NCBI RefSeq assembly: GCF_022171985.1
Contig: NZ_JAJVHF010000008.1
Coordinates: forward strand, 1 to 64,000
Length of the DNA: 64,000 nucleotides
Source of the DNA: Huaxiibacter chinensis
GTDB taxonomy: Bacteria; Pseudomonadota; Gammaproteobacteria; Enterobacterales; Enterobacteriaceae
Direction of reading: 5' to 3'
Positions 43,294 through 52,512 of the stretch are shown piece after piece. Position numbers and translations under genes: made by a program. The notes beneath the pieces were generated by a model. That model saw only the letters and a program-made list of their open reading frames with translations. It was not told the DNA's origin and ran no database searches. Position 1 is the stretch's first letter; each line of letters starts with the position of its first letter.

Positions 43294-43932
43294 ATGCAAA
43301 CAGTTAAACACAGCGCCTGCGCAATAATATGTGCGGTTTTATCTTTCAGTGCGGTGGCGCATCCTCACAGTTTTATCACGCTGCAAACGACGCTGGTGGC
43401 CGAAAACCATCAGCTTAGCGGCCTGAAAATGCGCTGGACTATGGATGAGATCACCTCAGCCGATCTGCTTTATGATGCCGGAAATGCAAAGCCGGGTGAT
43501 GAAGTCTGGAAAAAGCTGGCGGCAGAGGTGATGGCAAACGTGCTGGGCCAGCACTATTTCACCGAGTTCTGGCATAACGGGCAAAAGGTGAAATTCCTCA
43601 ATCGGCCCACAACCTACGGAATGGCGCGCGAGGGGCACCAGGCGGTGTTGACCTTTATTCTGCCGCTGGCGCAGCCTCAGCCGCTCGACGGGCAAACCTA
43701 TACCTTTTCGACCTTTGATCCCACTTACTATGTTGATATGAGCTATGCCGAAGAGAGTGACGTCAGCCTCCCTGCGGCATTGCAGCAGCAGTGTAAAATC
43801 AGCGTAACCACGCCCAACCCCAGTGAAGAAACGCTTAACTTTGCTATTTCACTTGATAAAGAAGATGCCCCGCCGGAGGACATGGAGCTGGGTAAACAAT
43901 TTGCGCAGGTGGTGAAAGTACAATGTCAGTAA
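43294..43932 (+). CDS. zevA: DUF1007 family periplasmic metal-binding protein (ZevA-like)
   Basis: 212 residues. A signal peptide of about 22 residues ends in SAVA, leaving a mature N-terminus HPHSF, a likely metal ligand pair typical of this family. The DUF1007 core (about 25-210) includes FSTFDPTYYVDM. Haemophilus influenzae ZevA/ZevB form a zinc uptake pair; the same two families adjoin here, so a zinc or nickel role is likely. The start ATG 43294 follows GAGG; TTG 43291 is less likely. The 3' end overlaps the transporter gene by 10 bp. Confidence 0.78.
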   Translation: MQTVKHSACAIICAVLSFSAVAHPHSFITLQTTLVAENHQLSGLKMRWTMDEITSADLLYDAGNAKPGDEVWKKLAAEVMANVLGQHYFTEFWHNGQKVKFLNRPTTYGMAREGHQAVLTFILPLAQPQPLDGQTYTFSTFDPTYYVDMSYAEESDVSLPAALQQQCKISVTTPNPSEETLNFAISLDKEDAPPEDMELGKQFAQVVKVQCQ

Positions 43933-44903
43933 TCATAACTTCCGTGAAAAAGAGACCCCGCTGGCTGCAGTGGTGGCCGCTGATGCTCTTCCTGCTGTTG
44001 TCGGTCGCCGGTGCACTCTGGTTATGGCAGGCGTGGCCGCAGGTCATGATGAAAAGCATTCTCTGGCAGCGCGAGGTCAATCAGCAGATGAGCAGTTTGC
44101 TGAAGGCCGTGGCGGCCGATCCGACAAAGGCTGGCGGATCGCTGCTGATCTTCAGCTTTCTTTATGGCGTGCTTCATGCGCTGGGGCCGGGACACGGGAA
44201 GATCGTCATCACAACATGGCTCGCGACCCATCCCTCAAAACTGAAATCAAGTATTGGCCTGACGCTGGCTTCCTCGCTGTTGCAGGGGATTGTGGCGATC
44301 GTGCTGGTGGTGGTGGTGTTAACGCTGTTGAAGTTACCCGCACGCCAGCTGCATCTGAGCAGTTTCTGGCTGGAGAAAGGCAGCTATGCCCTGGTGGGTG
44401 TCCTGGGGCTGCTCCTGTGCTGGCGAGCGCTGAAAAAACTGCGCCTGTTAGTGCGAAAGCCCGTGTTTAAGACCTTTACGCCGCATCATGTCCATGATGC
44501 GCATTGCGGCTGCGGGCATCAACATTTACCGACCCAGGCACAGCTTCAAAGCGGGGAGGACTGGCGGGCACGGCTGATGATCATACTCTCTATGGGAATG
44601 CGACCCTGCTCGGGAGCGATCATGGTGCTGTTGTTCAGTAAAGTGATTGGGGTCTTTAGCTGGGGAGTGATATCCGCTCTGGCGATGGCGGCAGGCACGT
44701 CGTTAACCATTACATCACTGGCGCTGTTGGTTCACAGTTTTCGGCAACTGGCCGTCAAGCTAAGCGGCAACGCAACGCCGGTTCTCTGGAAGCAGGTTGG
44801 CTGGACAACGCTGGCCCTGGCGGGCGGGGTGATTCTCCTGGCGGCAGCTGTGACGCTTTGGGTAAGCGCGGTGCCGGTAGGTAGGGGACTGCGTCCGTTT
44901 TGA
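43923..44903 (+). CDS. zevB: NicO-family nickel/cobalt/zinc transporter (ZevB-like)
   Basis: Membrane protein of 326 residues with six or seven helices. Family signature LHALGPGHGKIVITTWLATH (about residues 85-104) supplies conserved His and Gly, and a second motif GMRPCSGAIMVLLFS is near 220-235. A cytoplasmic His/Cys-rich loop (HHVHDAHCGCGHQH, about 188-201) is a probable metal sensor or buffer. Translated with zevA through a 10-bp overlap. RcnA-type efflux pumps share the fold, but the periplasmic DUF1007 partner favours the ZevAB arrangement. Direction and metal are not decided by sequence. Confidence 0.8.
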   Translation: MSVIITSVKKRPRWLQWWPLMLFLLLSVAGALWLWQAWPQVMMKSILWQREVNQQMSSLLKAVAADPTKAGGSLLIFSFLYGVLHALGPGHGKIVITTWLATHPSKLKSSIGLTLASSLLQGIVAIVLVVVVLTLLKLPARQLHLSSFWLEKGSYALVGVLGLLLCWRALKKLRLLVRKPVFKTFTPHHVHDAHCGCGHQHLPTQAQLQSGEDWRARLMIILSMGMRPCSGAIMVLLFSKVIGVFSWGVISALAMAAGTSLTITSLALLVHSFRQLAVKLSGNATPVLWKQVGWTTLALAGGVILLAAAVTLWVSAVPVGRGLRPF

Positions 44904-44909
44904 GTACAA

Positions 44910-44937
44910 GCGGTTCTCCCTGAAAAGAGAGAACCGC
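44910..44937. other. Hairpin between zevB and suhB
   Basis: GCGGTTCTC / GAGAACCGC, 9-bp perfect stem with a 10-base loop, located between two convergent genes. No T run; probably a weak terminator or 3'-end stabiliser. Confidence 0.55.
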
Positions 44938-44949
44938 CAGAAGCGGAAT

Positions 44950-45756
44950 TTAGCGCTTCAGCGCGTCGCTCAGTTCGTCACGCATGTTCGCCAGCATGGC
45001 TTTCACCACGCGTGGGTTACCCGCCACGATATTGCCGCTCATCAGGAAGTTATGTCCGCCAGTGAAGTCACAGACCAGCGCGCCTGCTTCACGTGCAATC
45101 AGCTCGCCCGCAGCAAAGTCCCACGGCTTGAGGCCAATTTCAAAATAACCGTCCACACGCCCGGCAGCCACGTAGGCCAGATCCAGAGCAGCAGAACCTG
45201 AACGACGGAAGTCCGCGCATTCGGTAAAGAGTTTGCCGAGGATTTTCATGTAGGTGGTCGCGTGCTGTTTGGCTTTGAACGGGAAACCGGTCGCCAGAAT
45301 GGTGCCATCCAGATCGCGAGCGTTGGTGCCACGCAGACGATAGCCATTCAGCTGTGCGCCCTGACCACGGGTCGCGGTGAACAGTTCGTTACGCATTGGA
45401 TCGTAAACCACGGCCACTTCTGTACGGCCTTTAATGCGTACGGCAATGGATACAGAGAAATGAGGAAGACGTTTAACGAAGTTGGTGGTGCCATCCAGTG
45501 GATCAATAACCCATTGAACATCCTGATCTTCGCCTGCATGCTCACCGCTTTCTTCGGTGATAATGGTGTGCTGCGGGTAAGATTTGCGAATGGTTTCGAT
45601 AATCATCGCTTCTGCGGCTTTATCGACGTTAGTCACAAAGTCATTGCTGCCTTTCTGGCTGGTCTCTACAGAATCTGGCGTTTCGTAGTGTTTGGCAATT
45701 ACATTACCCGCCTTGCGCGCTGCGCGCACGGCGATGGTCAACATAGGATGTTGCAT
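44950..45756 (-). CDS. suhB: Inositol-1-monophosphatase / Nus factor SuhB
   Basis: 268 residues of the Mg-dependent, Li-sensitive phosphatase family: metal motifs EESGE and DPLDGTTNF (about 84-92) and the C-terminal WDFAAGELI. In E. coli it hydrolyses inositol monophosphate in vitro and works in vivo as part of the rRNA antitermination complex. One residue longer than E. coli at the N-terminus (MQHPML). Divergent from trmJ. Confidence 0.97.
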   Translation of the reverse strand: MQHPMLTIAVRAARKAGNVIAKHYETPDSVETSQKGSNDFVTNVDKAAEAMIIETIRKSYPQHTIITEESGEHAGEDQDVQWVIDPLDGTTNFVKRLPHFSVSIAVRIKGRTEVAVVYDPMRNELFTATRGQGAQLNGYRLRGTNARDLDGTILATGFPFKAKQHATTYMKILGKLFTECADFRRSGSAALDLAYVAAGRVDGYFEIGLKPWDFAAGELIAREAGALVCDFTGGHNFLMSGNIVAGNPRVVKAMLANMRDELSDALKR

Positions 45757-45894
45757 CGGTTACTCTCACTGGATGTTAAAGAACAGGGGAAACGAAAACG
45801 GCGCAGAGTATAGCAGCGAGTTCGGATCATGTCTCTCGTTTATGATAATATGCCGGAATATTCTTCAGACACTGGCCTCAGACAACTAAATATT

Positions 45895-46623
45895 ATGCTG
45901 CAAAACATTCGAATCGTGCTGGTCGAAACATCGCATACCGGCAATATGGGCTCTGTTGCCCGCGCAATGAAAACCATGGGCTTAACCAATCTCTGGCTGG
46001 TGAATCCGCTGGTAAAACCAGACTCGCAGGCGATCGCGCTGGCCGCCGGTGCCAGCGATGTCATCGGCAGTGCGCACATCGTTGACACCCTGGACGAAGC
46101 GCTGGCAGGTTGTAGCCTGGTCGTGGGTACCAGTGCGCGCTCGCGCACCTTGCCGTGGCCGATGCTCGACCCGCGTGAATGTGGCCTGAAAAGCACCGCA
46201 GAAGCCGAGCATGCGCCGGTCGCGCTGGTGTTTGGTCGCGAACGCGTGGGCCTGACGAACGAAGAGTTGCAGAAGTGCCATTACCACGTGGCGATTGCGG
46301 CAAACCCGGAATACAGCTCGCTCAACCTGGCCATGGCGGTGCAGGTTATCGCCTACGAAGTGCGCATGGCCTGGCTGGCAAAGCAGGAGTCAGGCGACGC
46401 TGTGCAGGATGAAGAGACACCCTATCCGCTGGTGGACGATCTGGAGCGTTTCTACGGCCATCTTGAGCAGACGTTGCTGTCTACCGGCTTTATTCGGGAA
46501 GGGCATCCGGGGCAGGTAATGAATAAACTGCGCCGAATGTTTACCCGTGCGCGTCCGGAAAGCCAGGAGCTTAATATCCTGCGCGGGATTCTGGCGTCGA
46601 TTGAGCAGAAGAATAAAGAATAG
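45895..46623 (+). CDS. trmJ: tRNA (cytidine/uridine-32-2'-O)-methyltransferase TrmJ
   Basis: SPOUT-class methyltransferase that modifies position 32 of several tRNAs. 242 residues: N-terminal SpoU domain with [31 protein letters not shown] and [13 protein letters not shown], then a C-terminal extension that aids dimerisation and tRNA binding. ATG 45895 matches the E. coli N-terminus [12 protein letters not shown]; the frame is open from 45829. It lies directly upstream of iscR, as in E. coli. Confidence 0.96.
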   Translation: MLQNIRIVLVETSHTGNMGSVARAMKTMGLTNLWLVNPLVKPDSQAIALAAGASDVIGSAHIVDTLDEALAGCSLVVGTSARSRTLPWPMLDPRECGLKSTAEAEHAPVALVFGRERVGLTNEELQKCHYHVAIAANPEYSSLNLAMAVQVIAYEVRMAWLAKQESGDAVQDEETPYPLVDDLERFYGHLEQTLLSTGFIREGHPGQVMNKLRRMFTRARPESQELNILRGILASIEQKNKE

Positions 46624-46707
46624 TGCCCCCTGTTTCCCTCTCCCCGGGGGAAAGCGCCGTGGTCAGGGCATACGCTCAGGCTACGGCAAAATGGCACAGA
46701 ACGTTTA

Positions 46708-46757
46708 ATACCTGACTAAAACAGTCAAGTAAATAGTTGACCAATTTAGTCGGGAAT
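46708..46757 (+). promoter_or_regulatory. Two abutting IscR type-1 sites upstream of iscR
   Basis: Sites at 46708-46732 (ATACCTGACTAAAAC then AGTCAAGTAA) and 46733-46757 (ATAGTTGACCAATTT then AGTCGGGAAT) fit the 25-bp type-1 consensus with GAC/AGTC cores. TTGACC (46738-46743) inside the second site is the probable -35. [2Fe-2S]-IscR binding should repress the isc operon when clusters are plentiful. The remainder of the 216-bp gap has no gene that I can see. Confidence 0.85.
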
Positions 46758-46839
46758 GTCAGACTTGGCCCTGCTATGCAAGACCCCCATTTTACAATAA
46801 AAAACCCCGGGCAGGGGCGAGTTTGAGGTTAAGTAAGAC

Positions 46840-47331
46840 ATGAGACTGACATCTAAAGGGCGTTATGCCGTGACCGCGATGCTGGACGTCGCGCTCAACT
46901 CTGAAACGGGCCCGGTTCCGTTGGCTGATATTTCTGAACGACAGGGAATTTCATTATCTTATCTGGAACAATTGTTCTCCAGATTGCGTAAAAATGGACT
47001 GGTTTCCAGCGTTCGTGGCCCGGGCGGCGGATACCTCCTGGGTAAAGATGCGGGCAGCATCGCCGTTGGTGAAGTCATCAGCGCTGTGGATGAATCCGTC
47101 GACGCGACCCGTTGCCAGGGTAAAGGCGGCTGCCAGGGCGGCGACAAATGCCTGACCCACGCGCTGTGGCGCGACCTGAGCGATCGTCTGACCGGTTTCC
47201 TGAATAACATCACGCTGGGCGAACTGGTGAATAACCAGGAAGTTCTTGATGTGTCAGGACGTCAGCATAGCCATGAATCACAACGCAGTACCCGCGGGCA
47301 AGACGCCATTAACGTTAAGCTGCGCGCATAA
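46840..47331 (+). CDS. iscR: Fe-S cluster regulator IscR
   Basis: Rrf2-family DNA-binding protein of 163 residues with a winged helix-turn-helix (about 27-60; [29 protein letters not shown]) and [2Fe-2S] ligands C92, C98, C104 plus H107. Represses its own operon in holo form. The gap to iscS (163 bp) is structured (for example GGCACGCGCC near 47411) and in E. coli is the region where RyhB pairing separates iscR from iscSUA. Confidence 0.98.
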   Translation: MRLTSKGRYAVTAMLDVALNSETGPVPLADISERQGISLSYLEQLFSRLRKNGLVSSVRGPGGGYLLGKDAGSIAVGEVISAVDESVDATRCQGKGGCQGGDKCLTHALWRDLSDRLTGFLNNITLGELVNNQEVLDVSGRQHSHESQRSTRGQDAINVKLRA

Positions 47332-47494
47332 ATAAAAGACGCGATACGGTTCAGGTTGGTTAAACGCGGCCTGAAAACAAAAGCGTAAAAAGATTTCAGA
47401 ATCAGGCCGGGGCACGCGCCCCGTCTACACGGTCGTACATCCAGCCGGTAGCCTGGTTCCTTGCATTGAAGCGATGTACGGAGTTTATAGAGCA

Positions 47495-48709
47495 ATGAAA
47501 TTACCGATCTATCTCGATTACTCCGCAACCACGCCGGTGGACCCGCGTGTTGCCGAGAAAATGATGCAGTGTCTGACCCTGGACGGAAACTTTGGTAACC
47601 CAGCGTCCCGTTCACACCGTTTTGGCTGGCATGCTGAAGAGGCGGTTGATATCGCCCGTAATCAGATTGCTGACCTGGTCGGTGCCGATCCGCGTGAAAT
47701 TGTTTTCACCTCCGGTGCGACTGAATCCGATAACCTGGCGATTAAAGGTGCGGCCAACTTCTATCAGAAAAAAGGCAAGCACATCATCACCAGCAAAACC
47801 GAGCACAAAGCCGTGCTGGATACCTGCCGTCAGCTCGAGCGTGAAGGGTTCGAAGTGACCTACCTTGCGCCGAAGAGCAACGGTATTATCGATCTCAAAG
47901 AGCTTGAAGCTGCGATGCGTGAAGACACGATTCTTGTCTCCATCATGCACGTGAATAATGAAATCGGCGTGGTTCAGGATATCGCGACTATCGGCGAAAT
48001 GTGCCGTGCGCGCGGCATCATCTACCACGTTGATGCGACCCAGAGCGTGGGCAAACTGCCTGTCGACCTGAGCCAGCTGAAAGTCGACCTGATGTCCTTC
48101 TCCGGCCACAAAATCTATGGCCCGAAAGGGATTGGCGCACTGTACGTTCGTCGTAAGCCACGTATCCGCATCGAAGCACAGATGCACGGCGGCGGTCACG
48201 AGCGCGGTATGCGTTCCGGTACGCTGCCTGTTCACCAGATTGTGGGCATGGGTGAAGCTTACCGCATCGCGAAAGAAGAGATGGAAACCGAGATGGCACG
48301 CCTGCGTACGCTGCGTAACCGTCTGTGGGACGGCGTGAAGGACATGGAAGAAGTGTACCTGAACGGCGATCTTGAGCAGGGCGCTCCTAACATTCTTAAC
48401 GTCAGCTTCAACTATGTTGAAGGTGAATCGCTGATTATGGCCCTGAAAGACCTGGCGGTATCGTCTGGTTCTGCCTGTACGTCTGCAAGCCTGGAGCCAT
48501 CCTACGTGCTGCGCGCACTGGGTATGACTGACGAGCTGGCACACAGCTCTATCCGCTTCTCTTTGGGTCGTTTTACTACCGAAGAAGAGATTGACTACAC
48601 CATCAAGCTGGTTCGTAACTCTATCGGCCGTCTGCGTGACCTTTCTCCACTATGGGAAATGTTCAAACAGGGCGTGGATCTGAACAGCATCGAATGGTCA
48701 CATCACTAA
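47495..48709 (+). CDS. iscS: Cysteine desulfurase IscS
   Basis: PLP enzyme that takes sulfur from cysteine for Fe-S clusters, tRNA thiolation and cofactors. 404 residues: PLP-lysine in [12 protein letters not shown] and the persulfide Cys328 in [19 protein letters not shown] 47495 gives the E. coli N-terminus [14 protein letters not shown]; an upstream in-frame ATG (47474) precedes the ribosome site and is unlikely. Confidence 0.99.
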   Translation: MKLPIYLDYSATTPVDPRVAEKMMQCLTLDGNFGNPASRSHRFGWHAEEAVDIARNQIADLVGADPREIVFTSGATESDNLAIKGAANFYQKKGKHIITSKTEHKAVLDTCRQLEREGFEVTYLAPKSNGIIDLKELEAAMREDTILVSIMHVNNEIGVVQDIATIGEMCRARGIIYHVDATQSVGKLPVDLSQLKVDLMSFSGHKIYGPKGIGALYVRRKPRIRIEAQMHGGGHERGMRSGTLPVHQIVGMGEAYRIAKEEMETEMARLRTLRNRLWDGVKDMEEVYLNGDLEQGAPNILNVSFNYVEGESLIMALKDLAVSSGSACTSASLEPSYVLRALGMTDELAHSSIRFSLGRFTTEEEIDYTIKLVRNSIGRLRDLSPLWEMFKQGVDLNSIEWSHH

Positions 48710-48733
48710 TCGGCAGGTAAGGAGAATTCAATC

Positions 48734-49120
48734 ATGGCATACAGCGAAAAAGTTATTGATCATTACGAAAACCCACGCAACGTTGGCTCTTTTGACAACA
48801 GCGACGACAGCGTAGGCAGCGGCATGGTGGGTGCACCTGCCTGTGGCGACGTGATGAAATTACAGATTAAAGTCAACAATGACGGTATCATTGAAGACGC
48901 ACGTTTCAAGACCTACGGTTGCGGTTCTGCTATCGCTTCCAGCTCTCTGGTCACCGAATGGGTGAAGGGCAAGTCTCTGGACGAAGCACAGGCAATTAAA
49001 AATACCGATATTGCTGACGAACTCGAACTGCCGCCGGTGAAAATTCACTGTTCTATTCTGGCAGAAGACGCGATTAAAGCCGCTATTGCGGATTACAAAA
49101 GCAAACGTGAAGCAAAATAA
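48734..49120 (+). CDS. iscU: Fe-S cluster scaffold IscU
   Basis: 128-residue scaffold on which [2Fe-2S] clusters form before HscA/HscB-driven transfer. Ligands C37, C63 and C106 are present, as are the neighbouring D39 and the HscA recognition motif LPPVK. Confidence 0.99.
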   Translation: MAYSEKVIDHYENPRNVGSFDNSDDSVGSGMVGAPACGDVMKLQIKVNNDGIIEDARFKTYGCGSAIASSSLVTEWVKGKSLDEAQAIKNTDIADELELPPVKIHCSILAEDAIKAAIADYKSKREAK

Positions 49121-49133
49121 TTGAGGTTTGAGT

Positions 49134-49457
49134 ATGTCGATTACCCTTAGCGACAGTGCTGCCGCGCGAGTAAGCTCCTTCCTGGAGAACCGTGGTAAAG
49201 GCTTTGGCCTGCGACTGGGCGTACGCACCTCCGGCTGTTCCGGTATGGCTTACGTACTGGAGTTTGTTGACGAACCGGCGACTGATGACACCGTGTTTGA
49301 AGACAAGGGCGTGAAGGTAGTGGTCGATGGCAAGAGCCTGCAGTTCCTCAACGGCACTCAGCTGGACTTTGTGAAAGAGGGCCTGAACGAAGGCTTTAAA
49401 TTCACGAACCCGAACGTTAAAGACGAGTGTGGTTGCGGCGAAAGCTTCCACGTTTAA
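49134..49457 (+). CDS. iscA: A-type Fe-S carrier IscA
   Basis: 107-residue carrier that passes clusters, mainly [4Fe-4S], to targets. Conserved C35 ([10 protein letters not shown]) and the C-terminal CGC pair C99/C101. The frame starts at 49128 (ATG), but ATG 49134 gives the E. coli protein [12 protein letters not shown]. Confidence 0.98.
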   Translation: MSITLSDSAAARVSSFLENRGKGFGLRLGVRTSGCSGMAYVLEFVDEPATDDTVFEDKGVKVVVDGKSLQFLNGTQLDFVKEGLNEGFKFTNPNVKDECGCGESFHV

Positions 49458-49471
49458 CCGCGCGTCATCCG

Positions 49472-49496
49472 AAACCCCACGCTGCGCGTGGGGTTT
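49472..49496 (+). other. Perfect hairpin between iscA and hscB
   Basis: AAACCCCACGC-TGC-GCGTGGGGTTT: 11-bp stem, then GTTC. With only three stem U residues it is likely an attenuator or processing signal that lowers hscBA-fdx-iscX expression relative to iscSUA, not a full terminator. Confidence 0.65.
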
Positions 49497-49522
49497 GTTC
49501 AAAGCCTACCCCTGAGATTGTT

Positions 49523-50038
49523 ATGGATTACTTCACTCTCTTCGGATTACCCGCTCAATACTCCATTGACCTCCCGGCGCTGACGGTCCGTTTCCAGGAT
49601 CTGCAACGTCAGTACCATCCGGACAAATTCGCCAGTGGTACCCCGTCAGAGCAATTGGCAGCCGTATCGCAATCCGCGACCATCAATCAGGCCTGGCAGA
49701 CGCTGCGCAATCCGCTCAGCCGTGCAGAGTATCTCCTTTCACTCCACGGTACTGATTTGGCCAGCGAACAGCACACCGTGCGCGACACGGCGTTCCTGAT
49801 GGAGCAGCTTGAACTGCGCGAAGAGCTGGATGAGATTGAACACGCCAAAGACGAAGCGCGCCTTGAAAGCTTCATCAAACGGGTGAAGGGAATGTTTGAT
49901 TCTCGCCATCAGCTCATGGTTGAACAATTGAATCACGAGACGTGGGACGTGGCAGCGGACACTGTACGCAAGCTCCGTTTTCTCGATAAACTACGCAGCA
50001 GTGCAGAACAACTCGAAGAAAAACTGCTCGATTTTTAA
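49523..50038 (+). CDS. hscB: Fe-S cluster co-chaperone HscB (Hsc20)
   Basis: 171-residue J-protein that delivers IscU to HscA and stimulates its ATPase. J domain with HPD at 32-34 ([11 protein letters not shown]) and a C-terminal helical bundle that binds IscU. ATG 49523 is the E. coli start ([10 protein letters not shown]); the longer frame from 49427 overlaps iscA and is rejected. Confidence 0.98.
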   Translation: MDYFTLFGLPAQYSIDLPALTVRFQDLQRQYHPDKFASGTPSEQLAAVSQSATINQAWQTLRNPLSRAEYLLSLHGTDLASEQHTVRDTAFLMEQLELREELDEIEHAKDEARLESFIKRVKGMFDSRHQLMVEQLNHETWDVAADTVRKLRFLDKLRSSAEQLEEKLLDF

Positions 50039-50052
50039 TTTCGGAAGCAATT

Positions 50053-51903
50053 ATGGCCTTATTACAAATTAGTGAGCCTGGCCTGAGCGCCGCACCGCAC
50101 CAGCGTCGTCTGGCGGTGGGCATAGACTTAGGCACCACCAATTCCCTCGTGGCAACCGTCCGTAGTGGGCAGGCCGAAACCCTGGCGGATGTCGACGGAC
50201 GTCATCTTCTGCCTTCCGTGGTGAACTACCAGAAAGAGGGGCACACGGTCGGGTACGCCGCGCGCGCCAATGCCGCCAAAGATCCTGCGAATACCATCAG
50301 TTCGGTCAAACGCATGATGGGCCGCTCCCTTGCTGACATTCAGCAACGTTATCCGCATCTGCCTTATCAGCTGCAGGCCAGCGAAAACGGTCTGCCGATG
50401 ATTCACACCCCTGCAGGTCTGTTGAACCCGGTTCGTGTCTCTGCCGATATTTTAAAAGCGCTGGCGGCACGGGCGACGGCAACGCTGGAAGGCGAGCTGG
50501 ACGGCGTGGTGATCACCGTTCCGGCCTATTTTGATGATGCACAGCGTCAGGGCACGAAAGACGCGGCGCGTCTGGCGGGCCTGCACGTGCTGCGTCTGCT
50601 CAATGAACCGACCGCAGCGGCAATCGCGTATGGTCTGGACTCCGGTCAGGAAGGCGTCATTGCCGTGTATGACCTGGGCGGCGGCACCTTTGATATCTCC
50701 ATTCTGCGCTTAAGCCGCGGGGTGTTTGAAGTGCTGGCCACCGGCGGCGATTCTGCGCTGGGTGGCGATGATTTTGACCATCTGCTGGCGGATTATATTC
50801 GCGAGCAGGCGGGCGTGGCCGATCGTAGCGACGACCGCGTGCAGCGTGAACTGCTGGACGCGGCTATCGACGCCAAAATTGCGCTGAGCGATGCGCAGAC
50901 TGTCACCGTTAACGTGGCGGGCTGGCAGGGTGAAATCACCCGTGAACAGTTTGACGATCTGATTGCCCCGCTGGTTAAACGTACCCTGCTGGCCTGTCGC
51001 CGCGCATTGAAAGATGCTGGCGTAGAGGCGAGCGAGGTGCTTGAAGTGGTGATGGTCGGCGGCTCAACGCGCGTACCGCTGGTGCGTCACCGCGTAGGTG
51101 AGTTCTTTGGCCGCACGCCGCTCACCTCTATCGACCCGGATAAAGTCGTTGCCGTGGGTGCCGCTATCCAGGCCGACATTCTGGTGGGCAATAAGCCGGA
51201 CAGCGAAATGCTGCTGCTTGACGTGATCCCGCTCTCCCTGGGCTTAGAAACCATGGGCGGTCTCGTTGAGAAAGTGATCCCACGCAACACCACCATTCCG
51301 GTGGCGCGTGCCCAGGAGTTCACGACCTTTAAAGATGGCCAGACCGCGATGTCCATCCACGTTATGCAGGGTGAGCGCGAACTGGTTCAGGATTGTCGCT
51401 CTCTGGCACGCTTTGCCCTGCGCAGCATTCCGGCGCTGCCTGCGGGCGGGGCGCATATTCGCGTCACTTTCCAGGTCGATGCGGACGGACTGCTGAGCGT
51501 GACGGCGATGGAGAAATCCACCGGCGTGGAATCGTCCATCCAGGTGAAACCGTCTTACGGTCTGACCGATGGCGAAATCGCCTCCATGATTCAGGATTCA
51601 ATGAGCTATGCCGAACAGGACGTGAAGGCGCGCATGCTGGCTGAACAAAAAGTTGAAGCGGCACGCGTGCTGGAAAGTCTGGAAGGCGCACTCACTGCTG
51701 ATGCCGCGCTGCTAAGCGCCGCAGAGCGCCAGGTGATTGATGAGGCGGCGGCGCATTTACGCACCGTTGCCAAAGAAGATGACGCTGACGCAATAGAACA
51801 AGCGATTAAAAACGTTGATAAAGAAACCCAGGACTTTGCCGCTCGCCGCATGGACAAATCTGTTCGTGTTGCGTTGAAAGGTCAGTCCGTGGACGAGGTT
51901 TGA
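50053..51903 (+). CDS. hscA: Fe-S assembly chaperone HscA (Hsp70 family)
   Basis: 616-residue specialised Hsp70 that releases clusters from IscU. ATPase domain motifs [19 protein letters not shown] and [10 protein letters not shown], then a substrate-binding domain and helical lid. 14 bp after hscB and 1 bp before fdx. Confidence 0.99.
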   Translation: MALLQISEPGLSAAPHQRRLAVGIDLGTTNSLVATVRSGQAETLADVDGRHLLPSVVNYQKEGHTVGYAARANAAKDPANTISSVKRMMGRSLADIQQRYPHLPYQLQASENGLPMIHTPAGLLNPVRVSADILKALAARATATLEGELDGVVITVPAYFDDAQRQGTKDAARLAGLHVLRLLNEPTAAAIAYGLDSGQEGVIAVYDLGGGTFDISILRLSRGVFEVLATGGDSALGGDDFDHLLADYIREQAGVADRSDDRVQRELLDAAIDAKIALSDAQTVTVNVAGWQGEITREQFDDLIAPLVKRTLLACRRALKDAGVEASEVLEVVMVGGSTRVPLVRHRVGEFFGRTPLTSIDPDKVVAVGAAIQADILVGNKPDSEMLLLDVIPLSLGLETMGGLVEKVIPRNTTIPVARAQEFTTFKDGQTAMSIHVMQGERELVQDCRSLARFALRSIPALPAGGAHIRVTFQVDADGLLSVTAMEKSTGVESSIQVKPSYGLTDGEIASMIQDSMSYAEQDVKARMLAEQKVEAARVLESLEGALTADAALLSAAERQVIDEAAAHLRTVAKEDDADAIEQAIKNVDKETQDFAARRMDKSVRVALKGQSVDEV

Positions 51904-51904
51904 T

Positions 51905-52240
51905 ATGCCAAAGATTGTTTTTCTGCCCCATGCGGACCTCTGTCCGGATGGCGTAGTTCTGGAAGCTGAGACCGGCGAAACCATTCTCGATGTTGCCCTG
52001 CGTAACGGTATCGAAGTGGAACACGCCTGTGAAAAATCCTGTGCCTGCACCACCTGCCACTGCGTTGTCCGTGAAGGTTTTGACTCCCTTGCGGAGAGCA
52101 CGGAAGATGAAGATGATATGCTGGATAAGGCCTGGGGTCTGGAGCCAGACAGCCGTTTAAGCTGTCAGGCACGCGTTACCGATGAAGACCTGGTGGTTGA
52201 ATTCCCGCGTTACACCATTAACCATGCTCGCGAGCATTAA
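51905..52240 (+). CDS. fdx: ISC-type [2Fe-2S] ferredoxin
   Basis: 111-residue adrenodoxin-type ferredoxin that supplies electrons for cluster assembly. Ligands C42, C48, C51 ([10 protein letters not shown]) and C87; C46 is the extra cysteine seen in bacterial Isc ferredoxins. Confidence 0.98.
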   Translation: MPKIVFLPHADLCPDGVVLEAETGETILDVALRNGIEVEHACEKSCACTTCHCVVREGFDSLAESTEDEDDMLDKAWGLEPDSRLSCQARVTDEDLVVEFPRYTINHAREH

Positions 52241-52251
52241 CAGAGGTGAGT

Positions 52252-52452
52252 ATGGGACTCAAGTGGACCGACAGCCGTGAAATCGGTGAAGCGTTGTACG
52301 ACGCCAACCCGGATCTCGATCCGAAGACCGTGCGATTCACCGATATGCATCAGTGGATCTGCGATCTGGAGGATTTTGATGACGATCCCAGCGCATCCAG
52401 TGAAAAAATTCTGGAGGCGATTCTGTTAGTCTGGTTAGATGAAGCAGAATAG
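52252..52452 (+). CDS. iscX: Fe-S assembly protein IscX (YfhJ)
   Basis: 66-residue acidic protein that binds IscS and iron and modulates desulfurase activity. Conserved [12 protein letters not shown] and FTDMHQWI, with acidic patch [12 protein letters not shown] 52252 gives the E. coli start [11 protein letters not shown] 52246 is an alternative two codons upstream. Confidence 0.97.
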   Translation: MGLKWTDSREIGEALYDANPDLDPKTVRFTDMHQWICDLEDFDDDPSASSEKILEAILLVWLDEAE

Positions 52453-52460
52453 ATAACGAA

Positions 52461-52484
52461 ACGGGCTGCCTCTGGGCGGCCCGT
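52461..52484 (+). other. Hairpin between iscX and pepB
   Basis: ACGGGCTGCC / GGCGGCCCGT ten-pair stem (one U-G) with a TCTG loop followed by TTGC. It may partly terminate isc transcription; pepB begins 29 bp later. Confidence 0.55.
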
Positions 52485-52512
52485 TTGCTAGTTGCTAATA
52501 AGGAAAAAGACA

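Noticed and set aside
46624..46680. Possible trmJ terminator in the C/G-rich stretch after the stop
   Set aside because: TTTCCC...GGGAAA pairing is short and no T run follows, so it is not listed as a terminator.
47612..48544. 310-codon minus-strand frame opposite iscS
   Set aside because: Antisense shadow of a strongly conserved gene, with no ribosome site or domain.
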